NCBI GenBank assembly: GCA_947631955.1
Contig: CANRNJ010000002.1
Coordinates: 248,001-312,000, forward strand
Source of the DNA: an uncultured Lachnospiraceae bacterium
GTDB lineage: Bacteria > Bacillota > Clostridia > Lachnospirales > Lachnospiraceae
Length of the DNA stretch: 64,000 bases
Direction: 5' to 3'
Shown: positions 16,879 through 26,235 of the stretch, one piece after another
Layout: each line of letters opens with the position of its first letter
Numbering within the stretch: the stretch's first letter is position 1
Translations under genes and position numbers: made by a program
The notes under the pieces: generated by a model
The model's input: only the letters and a program-made list of their open reading frames with translations
Told to the model about the DNA's origin: nothing
The model's database searches: none

Positions 16879-19059
16879 ATGAACATACTGATATGCTCCA
16901 TTGTATTTTTCCCCATAATATCGGCGTTTATCGGCTATATTATAGGACGGGCCAGCAAAAATAAAAGAGATATCTTTGCGGATATCGTGACCGGCGCCAC
17001 TTTCGCCTTAAGTCTGCTCGTGCTGATACAGACGGCCGTTTCGGACACCGCGGGGATAACGGTTGAGATCCCTTATGTCTGCGGCATGGGGCTCCATTTT
17101 GCCGTTGACGGATTCCGTGCCCTGTACGGCGCCATTGCCGCTTTTCTGTGGTTTATGAGCACCCTGTTTTCCAAAGAATATTTTGCACACTACCGCAACC
17201 GCAACCGGTATTATCTGTTTTTGCTGCTTACTCTCGGCGCCACGGAAGGCGTGTTCCTCTCCGCAGATTTTTACACGACCTTTATCTTCTTCGAGATCAT
17301 GTCCTTTACCTCTTATGTGTGGGTGGCACAGGACGAGAAAAAAGAATCTCTCCGCGCGGCGGCTACTTATCTGGCCGTAGCCGTGATCGGAGGACTCGTG
17401 ATGCTCATGGGGATCTTCCTGCTGTACGACGTGACCGGAACGCTGTTCTTCGATGATCTGACGGGAGCATATTTCATTTATGATCTGCTTTCCGCGCGGC
17501 ACGGCGACGGCACGCAGCTTATGGCGGCAGGTCTATGTCTGCTGTTCGGTTTCGGCGCCAAAGCAGGCGCGTTTCCCCTCCATATCTGGCTGCCGAAGGC
17601 TCATCCCGCAGCGCCTGCTCCCGCCTCCGCTCTCCTGTCCGGCATCCTGACCAAAGCGGGGATGTACGGCATCCTGATCCTGACCGCATATATTTTTCTC
17701 GGCAGTACCGCATGGGGGACCCTGATCCTTATCCTCGGCGTATGCACCATGGTGATCGGCGCCGTATTGGCTCTGTTCTCCATTGATTTAAAACGCACCC
17801 TCGCATGCTCTTCCGTTTCCCAGATCGGTTTTATACTGGTGGGCGTGGGCATGTCCGGTCTTCTCACCGGCGGAAATCAGACGGCAATCAGGGGAAGCCT
17901 GCTTCATATGGTCAATCACTCCCTTATCAAACTGGTGCTCTTCATGGCGGCGGGCGTTGTCTTCATGAACGTTCACAAACTGGATCTCAACGACATCCGC
18001 GGTTTCGGGCGTAAGAAACCGCTGCTTAACGCTATCTTCCTGATGGGCGCGCTCGGTATCGGCGGCGTCCCCCTCTGGAATGGCTATATCAGCAAGACCC
18101 TCATCCATGAAAGCATTGTCGAATATTCGGAATGGCTGCAGAGTGCCGCCGCATCTTCGACGGCAGCGTATCTCAATGCCACGCCGTACCTTACCGTCGG
18201 CATGATGAAAGCGGTCGAATGGATCTTCTTGATAAGCGGCGGTCTGACCGTGGCGTATATGACCAAACTGTATGCAGCAGTCTTTGTGGAAAAGAATACG
18301 GACGAATCCGTACAGGAACGCTTTGACGCGCTGAAAGGCAGATACATGAAAAAAACCAGCGCTTTTGCCTTGACCTTAAGCGCTGCCCTGCTTCCTTTGA
18401 TGGGATCGATGCCCCACATCATCATGGACCGGATCGCCGATATGGGACAGGGTTTTCTGGAGCCTTATGACGCGCAGGGTGCGGCTGCTTTCATCCTGCC
18501 CGCGGCGCAGGATACGGCGGAAAAGATTGCCTATTTCTCTCCGGAAAATATCAAAGGCGCCGCCATATCCATCGGGATCGGGGCGCTCGTGTATCTTTTG
18601 GTCGTAAGAACATGGATGATAAAAGACGGCCGGTATGTAAACCGCTGGCACAGATATCTTGATCTGGAAAATATGGTTTACCGGCCGCTCCTTCTCAATA
18701 TCCTTCCGTTTCTGGCAGGCGTGGTCTGCCGCGTACTGGACAGCTTTGTGGACACAGCCGTCGTCCTGCTGCGCAAGACGATCTACCGTGACAGCCGTCT
18801 GCCCGAAGAACTGTCCTCAGGGACCGCCGTCACCCATACGGCGGCGTGCATCGCGGAATGTTTCCAGAAGATCGGCAACAAGACGTGGCGCCGAAAACAC
18901 CCCCGGACAACGGATTACAACCACAAATTTGCCATGTTCCATGAAGAGTGGAGCGAGAACAGCGCCATGATCGCCCGCAGTATGTCTTTCGGCCTGCTGC
19001 TGTTCTGCATCGGCCTGTTGGTGACGATCGGTTATCTGTTTGTGATGGATATCTTTTAA
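16879..19059 (+). CDS. mrpA: MrpA/NuoL-like large antiporter subunit (fourth of four)
   Basis: 726 residues, the largest of the set. The N-terminal antiporter core has TM5 Glu (FIFFEIMSFTSYVW), TM7 Lys (GFGAKAGAFPLHIWLPKAHPAAPAPAS) and HSLIKLVLFMAAG. A C-terminal extension of about 200 residues ends in a further membrane helix and lacks the DUF4040/MbhE part of classical MrpA, which is encoded separately upstream. The ATG at 16879 follows AAAGGCAGG; a longer TTG-start reading from 16810 is less likely. The last codon and stop overlap convergently with the isomerase gene at 19056. Confidence 0.85.
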   Translation: MNILICSIVFFPIISAFIGYIIGRASKNKRDIFADIVTGATFALSLLVLIQTAVSDTAGITVEIPYVCGMGLHFAVDGFRALYGAIAAFLWFMSTLFSKEYFAHYRNRNRYYLFLLLTLGATEGVFLSADFYTTFIFFEIMSFTSYVWVAQDEKKESLRAAATYLAVAVIGGLVMLMGIFLLYDVTGTLFFDDLTGAYFIYDLLSARHGDGTQLMAAGLCLLFGFGAKAGAFPLHIWLPKAHPAAPAPASALLSGILTKAGMYGILILTAYIFLGSTAWGTLILILGVCTMVIGAVLALFSIDLKRTLACSSVSQIGFILVGVGMSGLLTGGNQTAIRGSLLHMVNHSLIKLVLFMAAGVVFMNVHKLDLNDIRGFGRKKPLLNAIFLMGALGIGGVPLWNGYISKTLIHESIVEYSEWLQSAAASSTAAYLNATPYLTVGMMKAVEWIFLISGGLTVAYMTKLYAAVFVEKNTDESVQERFDALKGRYMKKTSAFALTLSAALLPLMGSMPHIIMDRIADMGQGFLEPYDAQGAAAFILPAAQDTAEKIAYFSPENIKGAAISIGIGALVYLLVVRTWMIKDGRYVNRWHRYLDLENMVYRPLLLNILPFLAGVVCRVLDSFVDTAVVLLRKTIYRDSRLPEELSSGTAVTHTAACIAECFQKIGNKTWRRKHPRTTDYNHKFAMFHEEWSENSAMIARSMSFGLLLFCIGLLVTIGYLFVMDIF

Positions 19060-19994
19060 CAACCGGCTGCTGCTTCAAAATACCGGCCGATCTTTGCAAG
19101 GAATTGAAGGACATCCGCCGCCATCCCACTTGGAAATGCAGATAATACAGGGGCTGTTTCAAAACTGAACGTCCCCTGATAGCCCGACTTCCTGATCCCT
19201 CTAAAGAAACCCTCCCAATCGGTAGAAGACCTGTTCTCTCTGGTTTTTGTAAAGGTAAACGGAATCTGGTGCAGATCTGAGATTCCGTCATTGTCATGAA
19301 TATGCAGTACCTTCAGCCGGGCGCCGAGCCCGGCAAGAAAACTCTCAAAATCAATACCCGTCAGATTAGCATGTCCCGTATCAAAGCAGAACCCCAGTAC
19401 CTCCGCACCGTACCGGTCATTAAAATCATCGATGCGGGCTGCTGCCTTATGCACATTGCAGCACGGCCCCTCCACCAAATGTCCGCCTATGCTGTCATAT
19501 AAATTCTCGATACAGACGATGATCCCCATCTCTTTAGCCATGGGCGCCAGATAATCAAGAAACTGTTTCGTCCGCTCCCATTCGGCATCCTCAGATCCAA
19601 GATATCTTGCCAGTTTAAATCCATGGACCACAATATACGGGCACTCAAAGAAATGACAGATCTGCATACTCTTGGGTGCGACCACATTCCACAAGTAATC
19701 ATTGATTTCCTTTTTGCCTGTGGGGATATAGACCGGATACGGCATATGCATCTGGCTGATGGCGATACCGGCCTTCTTAGCAGCTTCCTTGTGCGGCGCA
19801 AAAAAATCCTCCAGTTCCGTAATACTCCTGTCAAAAAATTTGTTCACCGTATTGCGGTACAGATCCGTATTCAAAAGATACCCGTTCAGACTGAAATCCG
19901 CATCCGAAAATCCGGACTTTTTTAACAGCCGGAATCCCTCTGACGGGTCTTCATCGCTTATCACATTTTTGGTCTGCACACCGATCCCTGCCAT
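19056..19994 (-). CDS. sugar phosphate isomerase/epimerase (xylose isomerase-like TIM barrel)
   Basis: 312 residues. ISQMHMPYP, VHGFK, IENLYDS, CFDTGHANLTG, LHIHDNDG and FSFETAP are the metal- and substrate-binding strand ends of the xylose-isomerase-like TIM barrel, with the expected His/Glu/Asp/His set. The gene is the last of the 36-kb minus-strand glycan cluster, and its stop overlaps the convergent mrpA stop. The adjacent upstream gene encodes a second barrel of the same superfamily, suggesting a shared sugar-modifying step. Substrate unknown. Confidence 0.82.
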   Translation of the reverse strand: MAGIGVQTKNVISDEDPSEGFRLLKKSGFSDADFSLNGYLLNTDLYRNTVNKFFDRSITELEDFFAPHKEAAKKAGIAISQMHMPYPVYIPTGKKEINDYLWNVVAPKSMQICHFFECPYIVVHGFKLARYLGSEDAEWERTKQFLDYLAPMAKEMGIIVCIENLYDSIGGHLVEGPCCNVHKAAARIDDFNDRYGAEVLGFCFDTGHANLTGIDFESFLAGLGARLKVLHIHDNDGISDLHQIPFTFTKTRENRSSTDWEGFFRGIRKSGYQGTFSFETAPVLSAFPSGMAADVLQFLAKIGRYFEAAAGC

Positions 19995-20086
19995 CCGTCA
20001 TGTCCTCTTTTCCCATTTTTCTCCGTTTGACGCGCATCCTCCGCTCCGGACGCGGACAAAAACGCCATCCCCGATCGACGGCAGCG

Positions 20087-21472
20087 TCATATCTGCCCGT
20101 CGTACTTTCTCGTCACCGAATCCAGCCGGTCCACATAAAAAGTCGGCATATACTCATCGTTAAAATATACGATCGGATTCGGAAGACCCATATCCTTCAA
20201 CTGCGCTTCTATCTCCCTGTAATAAATATTGCAGATAAAAATCGCACAATCCGGCGGCAGACTTTTAAGCGCCTCCGGCGATCTGACCGTCAGTCCGCAA
20301 AAGTCCGTATCCCACAAAGCTTTATTATTATCACATGTAAAAAGCGGGGGATATGCTGCTCCATAATCCTTCATATAATTCCTGCACATATTTCCCGCGC
20401 CAAAAAGCACCCGCGAAGAGTATCGTTCGAGCATCCGTTCCATTCCGATCTGCCACGCGAAATAACTGCCCTGTGCTTTTGCCAGATCAAGCAGCTGCGG
20501 TTTGAGGATCGGCGGACAGGCTGCCGCCGTATCCGCATAATCCATGATCAGACAGCCGTCAAACCGGATCTTTCTGAGTCCGCGGATCAGATTCAGCCAG
20601 TCTGTCTGCGGCTGGCCCTTTTTCACGCATGTAAAGGGCAGCAGAGATGCATCGCTGCTGCCGTCGCAGCTGCGCAATACGACCGCCTTGATCCGATCGC
20701 CCAAAGCTGTGGCAAAATCATACATATTCTGTCCGCAGAGATTGCAGGTGCCTACATTCATGCAGAAGCCGAAATAATTGTCCGGCTGCCCGGTCATGCG
20801 CGGTCCCGGACCGTCGGCTTCCTGTTCCTCCCGTCCGCTCCACGGGCCGTACCGCTCCGATGCGGAGCGATTCAATTCGTCCACCCGCGCCGCCGCTTCC
20901 TGTTCGTCCGCACAGAATCCGCGCACAAGATGCCCGCCTATCTCCCGGCATTGATTTTCGAGAAGTATCGTGACATGGTTTTCACGGGCGGTTTGGGCAA
21001 GGGTGAGGTAAAAATCGCGGTAAACGTCCCACAGCAGACCGCTTTCTTCCTCTTCTGCTGTTGGACTGACGGCTGCCTTAGGGGAACGAACGATCAGACA
21101 GCCGCAGCCTTGCGCACCGCATATCTTAATACACTCCAACGCCAATTCCGTCAGCCTGTCCGCCAGATCGTTACGCCGTGTATCGACAGCTGCATACGGC
21201 GCTTCGGCAATAGGAAAAGTCAGTCCTGCCGTCCTGCCCTGCTCCGTCAGCGCTTTCATAAGCCCGGCCAGCTGCTTCGGCTCTTCCGCCGCAGCCGAGT
21301 AACGTGTACGCTTAAGATAAGGCTTTCCCACATTCTCCAATTCACCGGGCATACAGACTGCTGCAAATTCCAACATGGCACTGTCAAAACCGGAGCGGAG
21401 AAGATCCGTTATTCCCTGCCCCGGATGATCCGGTTCGATTATAGAGCGGATGATACTGATGATCTGCATCAT
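20087..21472 (-). CDS. sugar isomerase/epimerase-like TIM barrel fused to a C-terminal Rossmann-like module
   Basis: 461 residues. The first part (about 1-345) resembles the TIM-barrel isomerase/epimerase downstream: LLENQCREIGGHLVRG, FGFCMNVGTCNLCG and CLIMDYADT occupy the positions of IENLYDSIGGHLVEG, LGFCFDTGHANLTG and FSFETAP. Several expected metal ligands are changed (DTGH to NVGT, FET to MDY), so it may be catalytically altered. The C-terminal 110 residues form the cluster's recurring module: VLFGAGNMC, CDNNKALWD, SPEAL and EIEAQLKDMGL. A long plus-strand reading frame opposite it is a shadow. Confidence 0.72.
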   Translation of the reverse strand: MMQIISIIRSIIEPDHPGQGITDLLRSGFDSAMLEFAAVCMPGELENVGKPYLKRTRYSAAAEEPKQLAGLMKALTEQGRTAGLTFPIAEAPYAAVDTRRNDLADRLTELALECIKICGAQGCGCLIVRSPKAAVSPTAEEEESGLLWDVYRDFYLTLAQTARENHVTILLENQCREIGGHLVRGFCADEQEAAARVDELNRSASERYGPWSGREEQEADGPGPRMTGQPDNYFGFCMNVGTCNLCGQNMYDFATALGDRIKAVVLRSCDGSSDASLLPFTCVKKGQPQTDWLNLIRGLRKIRFDGCLIMDYADTAAACPPILKPQLLDLAKAQGSYFAWQIGMERMLERYSSRVLFGAGNMCRNYMKDYGAAYPPLFTCDNNKALWDTDFCGLTVRSPEALKSLPPDCAIFICNIYYREIEAQLKDMGLPNPIVYFNDEYMPTFYVDRLDSVTRKYDGQI

Positions 21473-21514
21473 ATAATGACAATATCCTTTCTGCGGCTTA
21501 AGCCGTCACTTTCC

Positions 21515-22609
21515 TTACAGCGCATACAGAACCGTATCGTACCATGCATCCGTGTATTGCCGCACATACAGTCTGTAATCCGGGTTGAGCGCTTTGACCA
21601 TTTCCGGGATCTCAAACATATCCCCCGGCTTGTGATAAATACAGACCGCCAGTTTCGGCCTGTAATCCCGTATGATCTTTACCGCCCCTTTCAAAGCCTC
21701 CTGCTCCGCACCTTCTATATCCATCTTAATATAGGTCGGCCGCCTGTCATAGACCGTTTCATCAAGAGAAACCGTTTCGATCACACTCCCGCCGGTTCCA
21801 TGCTCCGATATCTGGGAAGCCGCCGTGCCAAGAGCGCTGAAAGAAAGCTTCTCATGACCGCTCCACACACCGTACTGGTACAGCGTATACGGATGTTTTC
21901 CCATATTTTCTGCAATCTTCTCTTCCTTGCAGGGCTCCGGCTCGAAGATCACAATGTCCTTGTATTTTCCCCTGCAATGCTTTATAAAGCTGACCGAAGT
22001 ATCCCCGTCATAGCCTCCGCAGTCGATGAAGACTTCCTGATCCGTCAGCGCTGCTTTTTCATCAAAATATTCCTCTGCCGCCGGGCTGATCACGTTACCC
22101 CCCCCCATACTCCGCAGCAAAAATGTTTTCTCCAGTTTTTTCAGGTATACCTGTCTGGACAGTTCATCCTCCAACAAGCCATACACCTTCCTGTACCTCT
22201 CCTTATTCGCCGCAAAGTACTGTTCCGTCTTCCAATAAAAATACCTGTGCATCCGGCGAAGACGTGAAATGTCAACGCCTAGCTGCTGCAGCTGTCTGGT
22301 GATGTCATGACAGTCTTCTTCGCTGTCCACACAGAGCAGTATCGAAGATCCGGCAAACGCATCCCGCAGTTCTTCAGGACTTACGATCTTAAGCCCTGTC
22401 ACCTGATCGATATTCCCTGCCAGCCTGTTATCACAGAAAGCCCGCACCTCAATATGATATTCCTGAAACAGATCATATATCTTGTGTCCACAGTTTCCTG
22501 CCCCGAAAATGACCGGCGCACACTCCCCTTGAATCTCCGTAAGCATAGCATCTTTTATTTCCACCGCATGCCGCATGATCTCTTCCGCTGTCGTGTCAAA
22601 ATTTCTCAT
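21515..22609 (-). CDS. FkbM-type SAM methyltransferase with N-terminal Rossmann-like module and poly-G tract
   Basis: 364 residues. Residues about 28-120 are the recurring module (IFGAGNCG, CDNRLAG, SPEELRD, ITRQLQQLGVD). The C-terminal half is an FkbM-family methyltransferase: VFIDCGGYDGDTSVSF (SAM motif), IFEPEPCKEE, and YIKMDIEGAEQEALKG, the FkbM hallmark. It would O-methylate a sugar hydroxyl. A nine-G tract (22098-22106) encodes the MGGG at about residue 168-171, between the two domains; any one- or two-base change would remove the methyltransferase domain. It is in frame here. Start has AGGAGGATAT. Confidence 0.88.
   Translation of the reverse strand: MRNFDTTAEEIMRHAVEIKDAMLTEIQGECAPVIFGAGNCGHKIYDLFQEYHIEVRAFCDNRLAGNIDQVTGLKIVSPEELRDAFAGSSILLCVDSEEDCHDITRQLQQLGVDISRLRRMHRYFYWKTEQYFAANKERYRKVYGLLEDELSRQVYLKKLEKTFLLRSMGGGNVISPAAEEYFDEKAALTDQEVFIDCGGYDGDTSVSFIKHCRGKYKDIVIFEPEPCKEEKIAENMGKHPYTLYQYGVWSGHEKLSFSALGTAASQISEHGTGGSVIETVSLDETVYDRRPTYIKMDIEGAEQEALKGAVKIIRDYRPKLAVCIYHKPGDMFEIPEMVKALNPDYRLYVRQYTDAWYDTVLYAL
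22098..22106 (-). repeat. G9 homopolymer in the FkbM-type methyltransferase gene (in frame)
   Basis: Nine consecutive C on the plus strand, read as G9 in the coding strand. Located between the Rossmann-like module and the catalytic domain. Such tracts are classical slipped-strand sites; here the reading frame is open (ON). Confidence 0.75.
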
Positions 22610-22664
22610 ATATCCTCCTCTGCCTGTTACAATATGAACTTATGCTTCATACCCAAAAACTTTC

Positions 22665-24869
22665 TCAGTCCACATCCTCCAATTTCTCCCGCAGCATTGT
22701 CGAACTAACCCCCTGTGTATATGGGAAAAAGACGATGTCCGCTCCGTTTTTTTTCAAAAACTCCCTTGTAGCCTGCCATTCTACGCTATCGCTGTGATCA
22801 TCTCCGGAAAACTGCACGTCAAACCGATATCTCCTGTATGCGTCCCTGATCCCGTCATATTTCGGCGGCAGTTCCTCCACCTGATCTGCATAACGGCAGG
22901 CCCGGATTATCTCGCACCGATCCGCGCAGGGGATCACCGGATATTTTTGTTTCTGCCGATAAACCCCCTCGTCCGACACAACCCCCACGATCAGATAATC
23001 GCACATACTTTTTGCCTTCTTTAACAAATTCAAATGTCCCATGTGGAACATATCGAAAGTTCCTGCCACATACCCCACATGATATTTTTTCCCCGAAGCG
23101 TCATTCCGGGGAACCGCTGAAATACCATTTTCTGCTTCATCCGCTGTTTCCTTAGTCCTGATGATGCGTGGAGCCGTGTCATACAATTTGTCCCTATCAT
23201 AAAATACATAATCATCTATACCCATATCTTTCAGCTGCTTCATCACCGACAGATAATTTTTGATGCAGACGACCACGCGGTATTCTTCCCTGTCAACAGC
23301 CGCCAGCATTTGCGGGGATACGACTTTGATTCCATTCAGTTCCTTTCCCCAGGCCTGCTCATTGTTATCCACGATTGCCGTCACCGGATAATCCCTGCCA
23401 TACCACTCCAGGAAATGCTCCGCAAACCGTCCGGAGCCGAATACGATCAGCCTCTTCCCCTTCAGGTTATGAAAGATATCGACAAATCGCCGCCTAAATT
23501 CCTCTTCGGAAAAATTCAAACGCTGCCTGTTACTGTTAAGCGCTGCATAATTGCGCCGTGTCTTCTCATGATAAATACGCAGCTGATCTTCATTGCGCAG
23601 CCGAATCATAAATCTGCGTTCCAACTCTGCCCATTTCTCCAGTTCATCTTTCAGTCCGTACCTTTCATACAGTTCATCCTGAGCGATAACTCCCGCTGCG
23701 TCCCCGCCCGCAAAAAGCGTACATATCATCCGGTACAGCACTACTTTCACCGGATAATCCGAAAGCACAAACTCCTGATCAAAGAATACAAATTCCCCAT
23801 CCTTATAAAAACTGTTTAAAGGCACCATGTCCACATAGGCTTTGCTAAATACCTGCCCATATTCCTTATCTTCTTTTATTTCAGAAGACTGCAGGATCAG
23901 ATCCCGGAAATGGTCGAGGGCTTTTAAGAACGCTCCCTTATCCTCACGCAGCAGATTCAGCAGATACACCTGCCCCACCGGCGCTTTCACATACGGCATC
24001 CAATAGCTATCTCCCCGCATACTGCCTTCCACCACCCGGATCCCCCGTGCCTGCAGAGCTATGGTATTCCCGGCCAGATTACGGATGCGCTCTCTGCCTT
24101 CCGGATAAATCGCCCGTTTCTCTACCATTCCTGTCCTATGTATGAGTGTGTAAATGCCATTCTCATGCCCTCGCTCCACAGAGGCCGTCACATGCTGCAC
24201 ATCCGACAGCTTCCCGTCCTTGGCACATTCTATCAGAAAAGCATTGGACATCCGGTGAAACAACCCATTGGCGATCAGCCCGCTGTAAAGGAACTCTTCC
24301 TCCAAAAATACCGTGTCCGGATAATGATAGGAAGGAAACGCGCGTGCCGCCAAATTTTCTCTGGGATCATAATCCTGCGCATAGATCAAAAACGGATTTG
24401 ACAAATCCGAAAATACCGAAAAAAATTGAAATGTATGAACGCCGGCCTCAGCCAGCATCTCACTGATCTGGGCATAAGAATACATCCTGCCGTCAAACCG
24501 GTCCTGCTCTTTGGAATAAGCCCTTCGATAATCTTCAACCGAATCAAAGTTCCTCTCTGTATAAGGATCCCTGTCCCCGCAGAAATAACGTATCCCCAGC
24601 CGATTATTGAGTGCAAGCAGCATTTTTCCGTCAGCCGGAAGTTTCGCATACACGTTTTCTATGATCTTGCCGATATCCCGTTCTTTCTCTGCAAAAGAGG
24701 TCATGACCACTATGCTGTAAGTTTGCCCGCTCCTCAGATAACTTTCATAATCCTCCCTGCTGCGAAGCACCGTTTTCGTTCCTTCTGCGGCGGAGTACCA
24801 GCCTGTCAGCGCTTCCGGCAGCTCCCGCAGTAATGCCGCTTCTTTTTCCTTGTCGATCTTTTGTTCCAT
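22665..24869 (-). CDS. three-part protein: methyltransferase/kinase-like region, Rossmann-like module, TagD-type cytidylyltransferase
   Basis: 734 residues. The N-terminal part (about 1-440) contains a SAM-methyltransferase-like end (LPADGKMLLALNNRLGIRYF type) and a kinase-like remnant (FVFFDQEFVLSDYPVK), but its chemistry is uncertain. Residues about 468-585 are the recurring module (RLIVFGSGRFAEHFL, VDNNEQAWGKEL, SPQML). Residues about 594-734 are a glycerol-3-phosphate-cytidylyltransferase-type nucleotidyltransferase: GTFDMFHMGHL (HxGH) and TQGVSSTMLRE (the RTxGISTT-type motif). It may make a CDP-polyol, or act within one polypeptide on a CDP-activated substrate. Confidence 0.8.
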   Translation of the reverse strand: MEQKIDKEKEAALLRELPEALTGWYSAAEGTKTVLRSREDYESYLRSGQTYSIVVMTSFAEKERDIGKIIENVYAKLPADGKMLLALNNRLGIRYFCGDRDPYTERNFDSVEDYRRAYSKEQDRFDGRMYSYAQISEMLAEAGVHTFQFFSVFSDLSNPFLIYAQDYDPRENLAARAFPSYHYPDTVFLEEEFLYSGLIANGLFHRMSNAFLIECAKDGKLSDVQHVTASVERGHENGIYTLIHRTGMVEKRAIYPEGRERIRNLAGNTIALQARGIRVVEGSMRGDSYWMPYVKAPVGQVYLLNLLREDKGAFLKALDHFRDLILQSSEIKEDKEYGQVFSKAYVDMVPLNSFYKDGEFVFFDQEFVLSDYPVKVVLYRMICTLFAGGDAAGVIAQDELYERYGLKDELEKWAELERRFMIRLRNEDQLRIYHEKTRRNYAALNSNRQRLNFSEEEFRRRFVDIFHNLKGKRLIVFGSGRFAEHFLEWYGRDYPVTAIVDNNEQAWGKELNGIKVVSPQMLAAVDREEYRVVVCIKNYLSVMKQLKDMGIDDYVFYDRDKLYDTAPRIIRTKETADEAENGISAVPRNDASGKKYHVGYVAGTFDMFHMGHLNLLKKAKSMCDYLIVGVVSDEGVYRQKQKYPVIPCADRCEIIRACRYADQVEELPPKYDGIRDAYRRYRFDVQFSGDDHSDSVEWQATREFLKKNGADIVFFPYTQGVSSTMLREKLEDVD

Positions 24870-24921
24870 ATCTCTTTATATCCACCCCTGATCCTTCTCA
24901 AAATACCCCGGCCGTATGTCC

Positions 24922-26235
24922 TCATGCGGAAAATCTGAAAATATCATCCGTCTTTACTCCCAGTCCTCTAAGCTGGCTCTCCATCGCATCCGCATACTTT
25001 CCTTCCGGGATCACATACAATGCGCCCGGCATCTGTTCTAAAGCCTCTGCCGGAGAACATACCGATATCCCCATCAGCGAACTGCCTTTCTTATCCGGAT
25101 CATTGTCACAAATCCCGGCGATGTGTATATTAGAATTTCTAAACTGTTTCATCAAATTCCGGCCCTTGACTCCGCTTCCAAACACCACGACCCTGCGATC
25201 AGCTGCCGTCTTTAAAAAATCGGCTATCACATTGACATTCAAGTTGCCGCGCTCATATTTTTCCTGTATACACGATAAAAAATCACTCTCTTTTTCCAGA
25301 AAAAAGAATGTGGTCTGATACAGCATGCCGTCTGCCTGCTCCCGGCAAATTTTCTCCCCTTGGATATCTTTTGCCAGCTCCTTCTTATAATACGCAAGGA
25401 ACTCGTCCCTTGCCTGTCCTGTCAACCGGGCAGCGTTCCAGTAATACCCTTCATATTTCCATTTCCAATAGGCTTTCCACTCTTCATCCCCTGCCTGCCG
25501 CTTTGTTAATTCATGATACAGGAATTCATACTCCCTCGGCATAGCATAGATCTTGCCGGGATCACGGATCGAAGATCCCGGATTATCCATCGTATACTCA
25601 TACACAAGGGCATGACTGTGATAACTCTTCCGAGCATACATTGCCACCAGAAAACGAAACGATGTATCCTGAAACGACGCACCGGGAGATTCATACATCC
25701 ATATCTGATGTTCCTTCAGAAAAGCCGTGCGGTATAAGCCTGTCCAAATGGCTCCCGTTGCACACAGCAGCAGCTTTCCCCGTTCCTCATAAGGAATCAC
25801 CTTTTCATAGCACCCGCCGCTTCCATATTTTTGTATCGGAATCTTAACATAAGCGGTTTCAACCTGACAAACCGCCTCATAATCGGCATCCACATAATCA
25901 GCCTGATATGTTTCAGCATATCCGTATAAGGTTTCTATCATATTCTCTTTCATCCGGTCATCCGACTCTAATATCGCAATATATTCCCCTTGTGCTTCCG
26001 AAATACCGCGATTGATCTTGTGCCCGTAGCTGTAGTTGGGATCGTTGATGATGCGGATCCTCTGATCCTGTTTTGCATACTCACACAAAATACCCGGACT
26101 TTCGTCCGTGCTGCCTCCATCTATACATAAGATCTCCATCTCCGGAAATTTCTGTGCCATCAGACTATCCATACACCGCCGCAGCGTATGTTCCGCATTA
26201 TGTACTGTCACGATCACCGATACCCTATACCCCAT
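24922..26235 (-). CDS. GT2 glycosyltransferase with C-terminal Rossmann-like module
   Basis: 437 residues. GT-A family 2 motifs: VSVIVTVHNAEHTLRRCMDS at the N-terminus, CIDGGSTDESPGI and ILESDDRMKENM (metal-binding DDR). The C-terminal region (about 348-437) is the recurring module: RRVVVFGSGVKGRNLM, CDNDPDKKGSS, CSPAEALEQM, ESQLRGLGV. The ATG at 26235 is preferred because GGAGGCAGG precedes it; an in-frame Met five codons upstream lacks a site. Overlaps the preceding glycosyltransferase gene by 11 bp (coupled translation). Confidence 0.9.
   Translation of the reverse strand: MGYRVSVIVTVHNAEHTLRRCMDSLMAQKFPEMEILCIDGGSTDESPGILCEYAKQDQRIRIINDPNYSYGHKINRGISEAQGEYIAILESDDRMKENMIETLYGYAETYQADYVDADYEAVCQVETAYVKIPIQKYGSGGCYEKVIPYEERGKLLLCATGAIWTGLYRTAFLKEHQIWMYESPGASFQDTSFRFLVAMYARKSYHSHALVYEYTMDNPGSSIRDPGKIYAMPREYEFLYHELTKRQAGDEEWKAYWKWKYEGYYWNAARLTGQARDEFLAYYKKELAKDIQGEKICREQADGMLYQTTFFFLEKESDFLSCIQEKYERGNLNVNVIADFLKTAADRRVVVFGSGVKGRNLMKQFRNSNIHIAGICDNDPDKKGSSLMGISVCSPAEALEQMPGALYVIPEGKYADAMESQLRGLGVKTDDIFRFSA

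Noticed and set aside
20000..22267. 755-codon open frame on the plus strand
   Set aside because: It lies opposite two well-supported minus-strand genes, is rich in Arg/His/Ile/Cys with no recognisable domain, and has no ribosome binding site: an antisense shadow.
22741..22760. poly-A/T runs of about eight in several glycan genes (also near 32615 and 37711)
   Set aside because: They encode Lys-Lys-Asn or Lys/Ile codons as expected for AT-rich genes, are common, and do not coincide with frameshifts.
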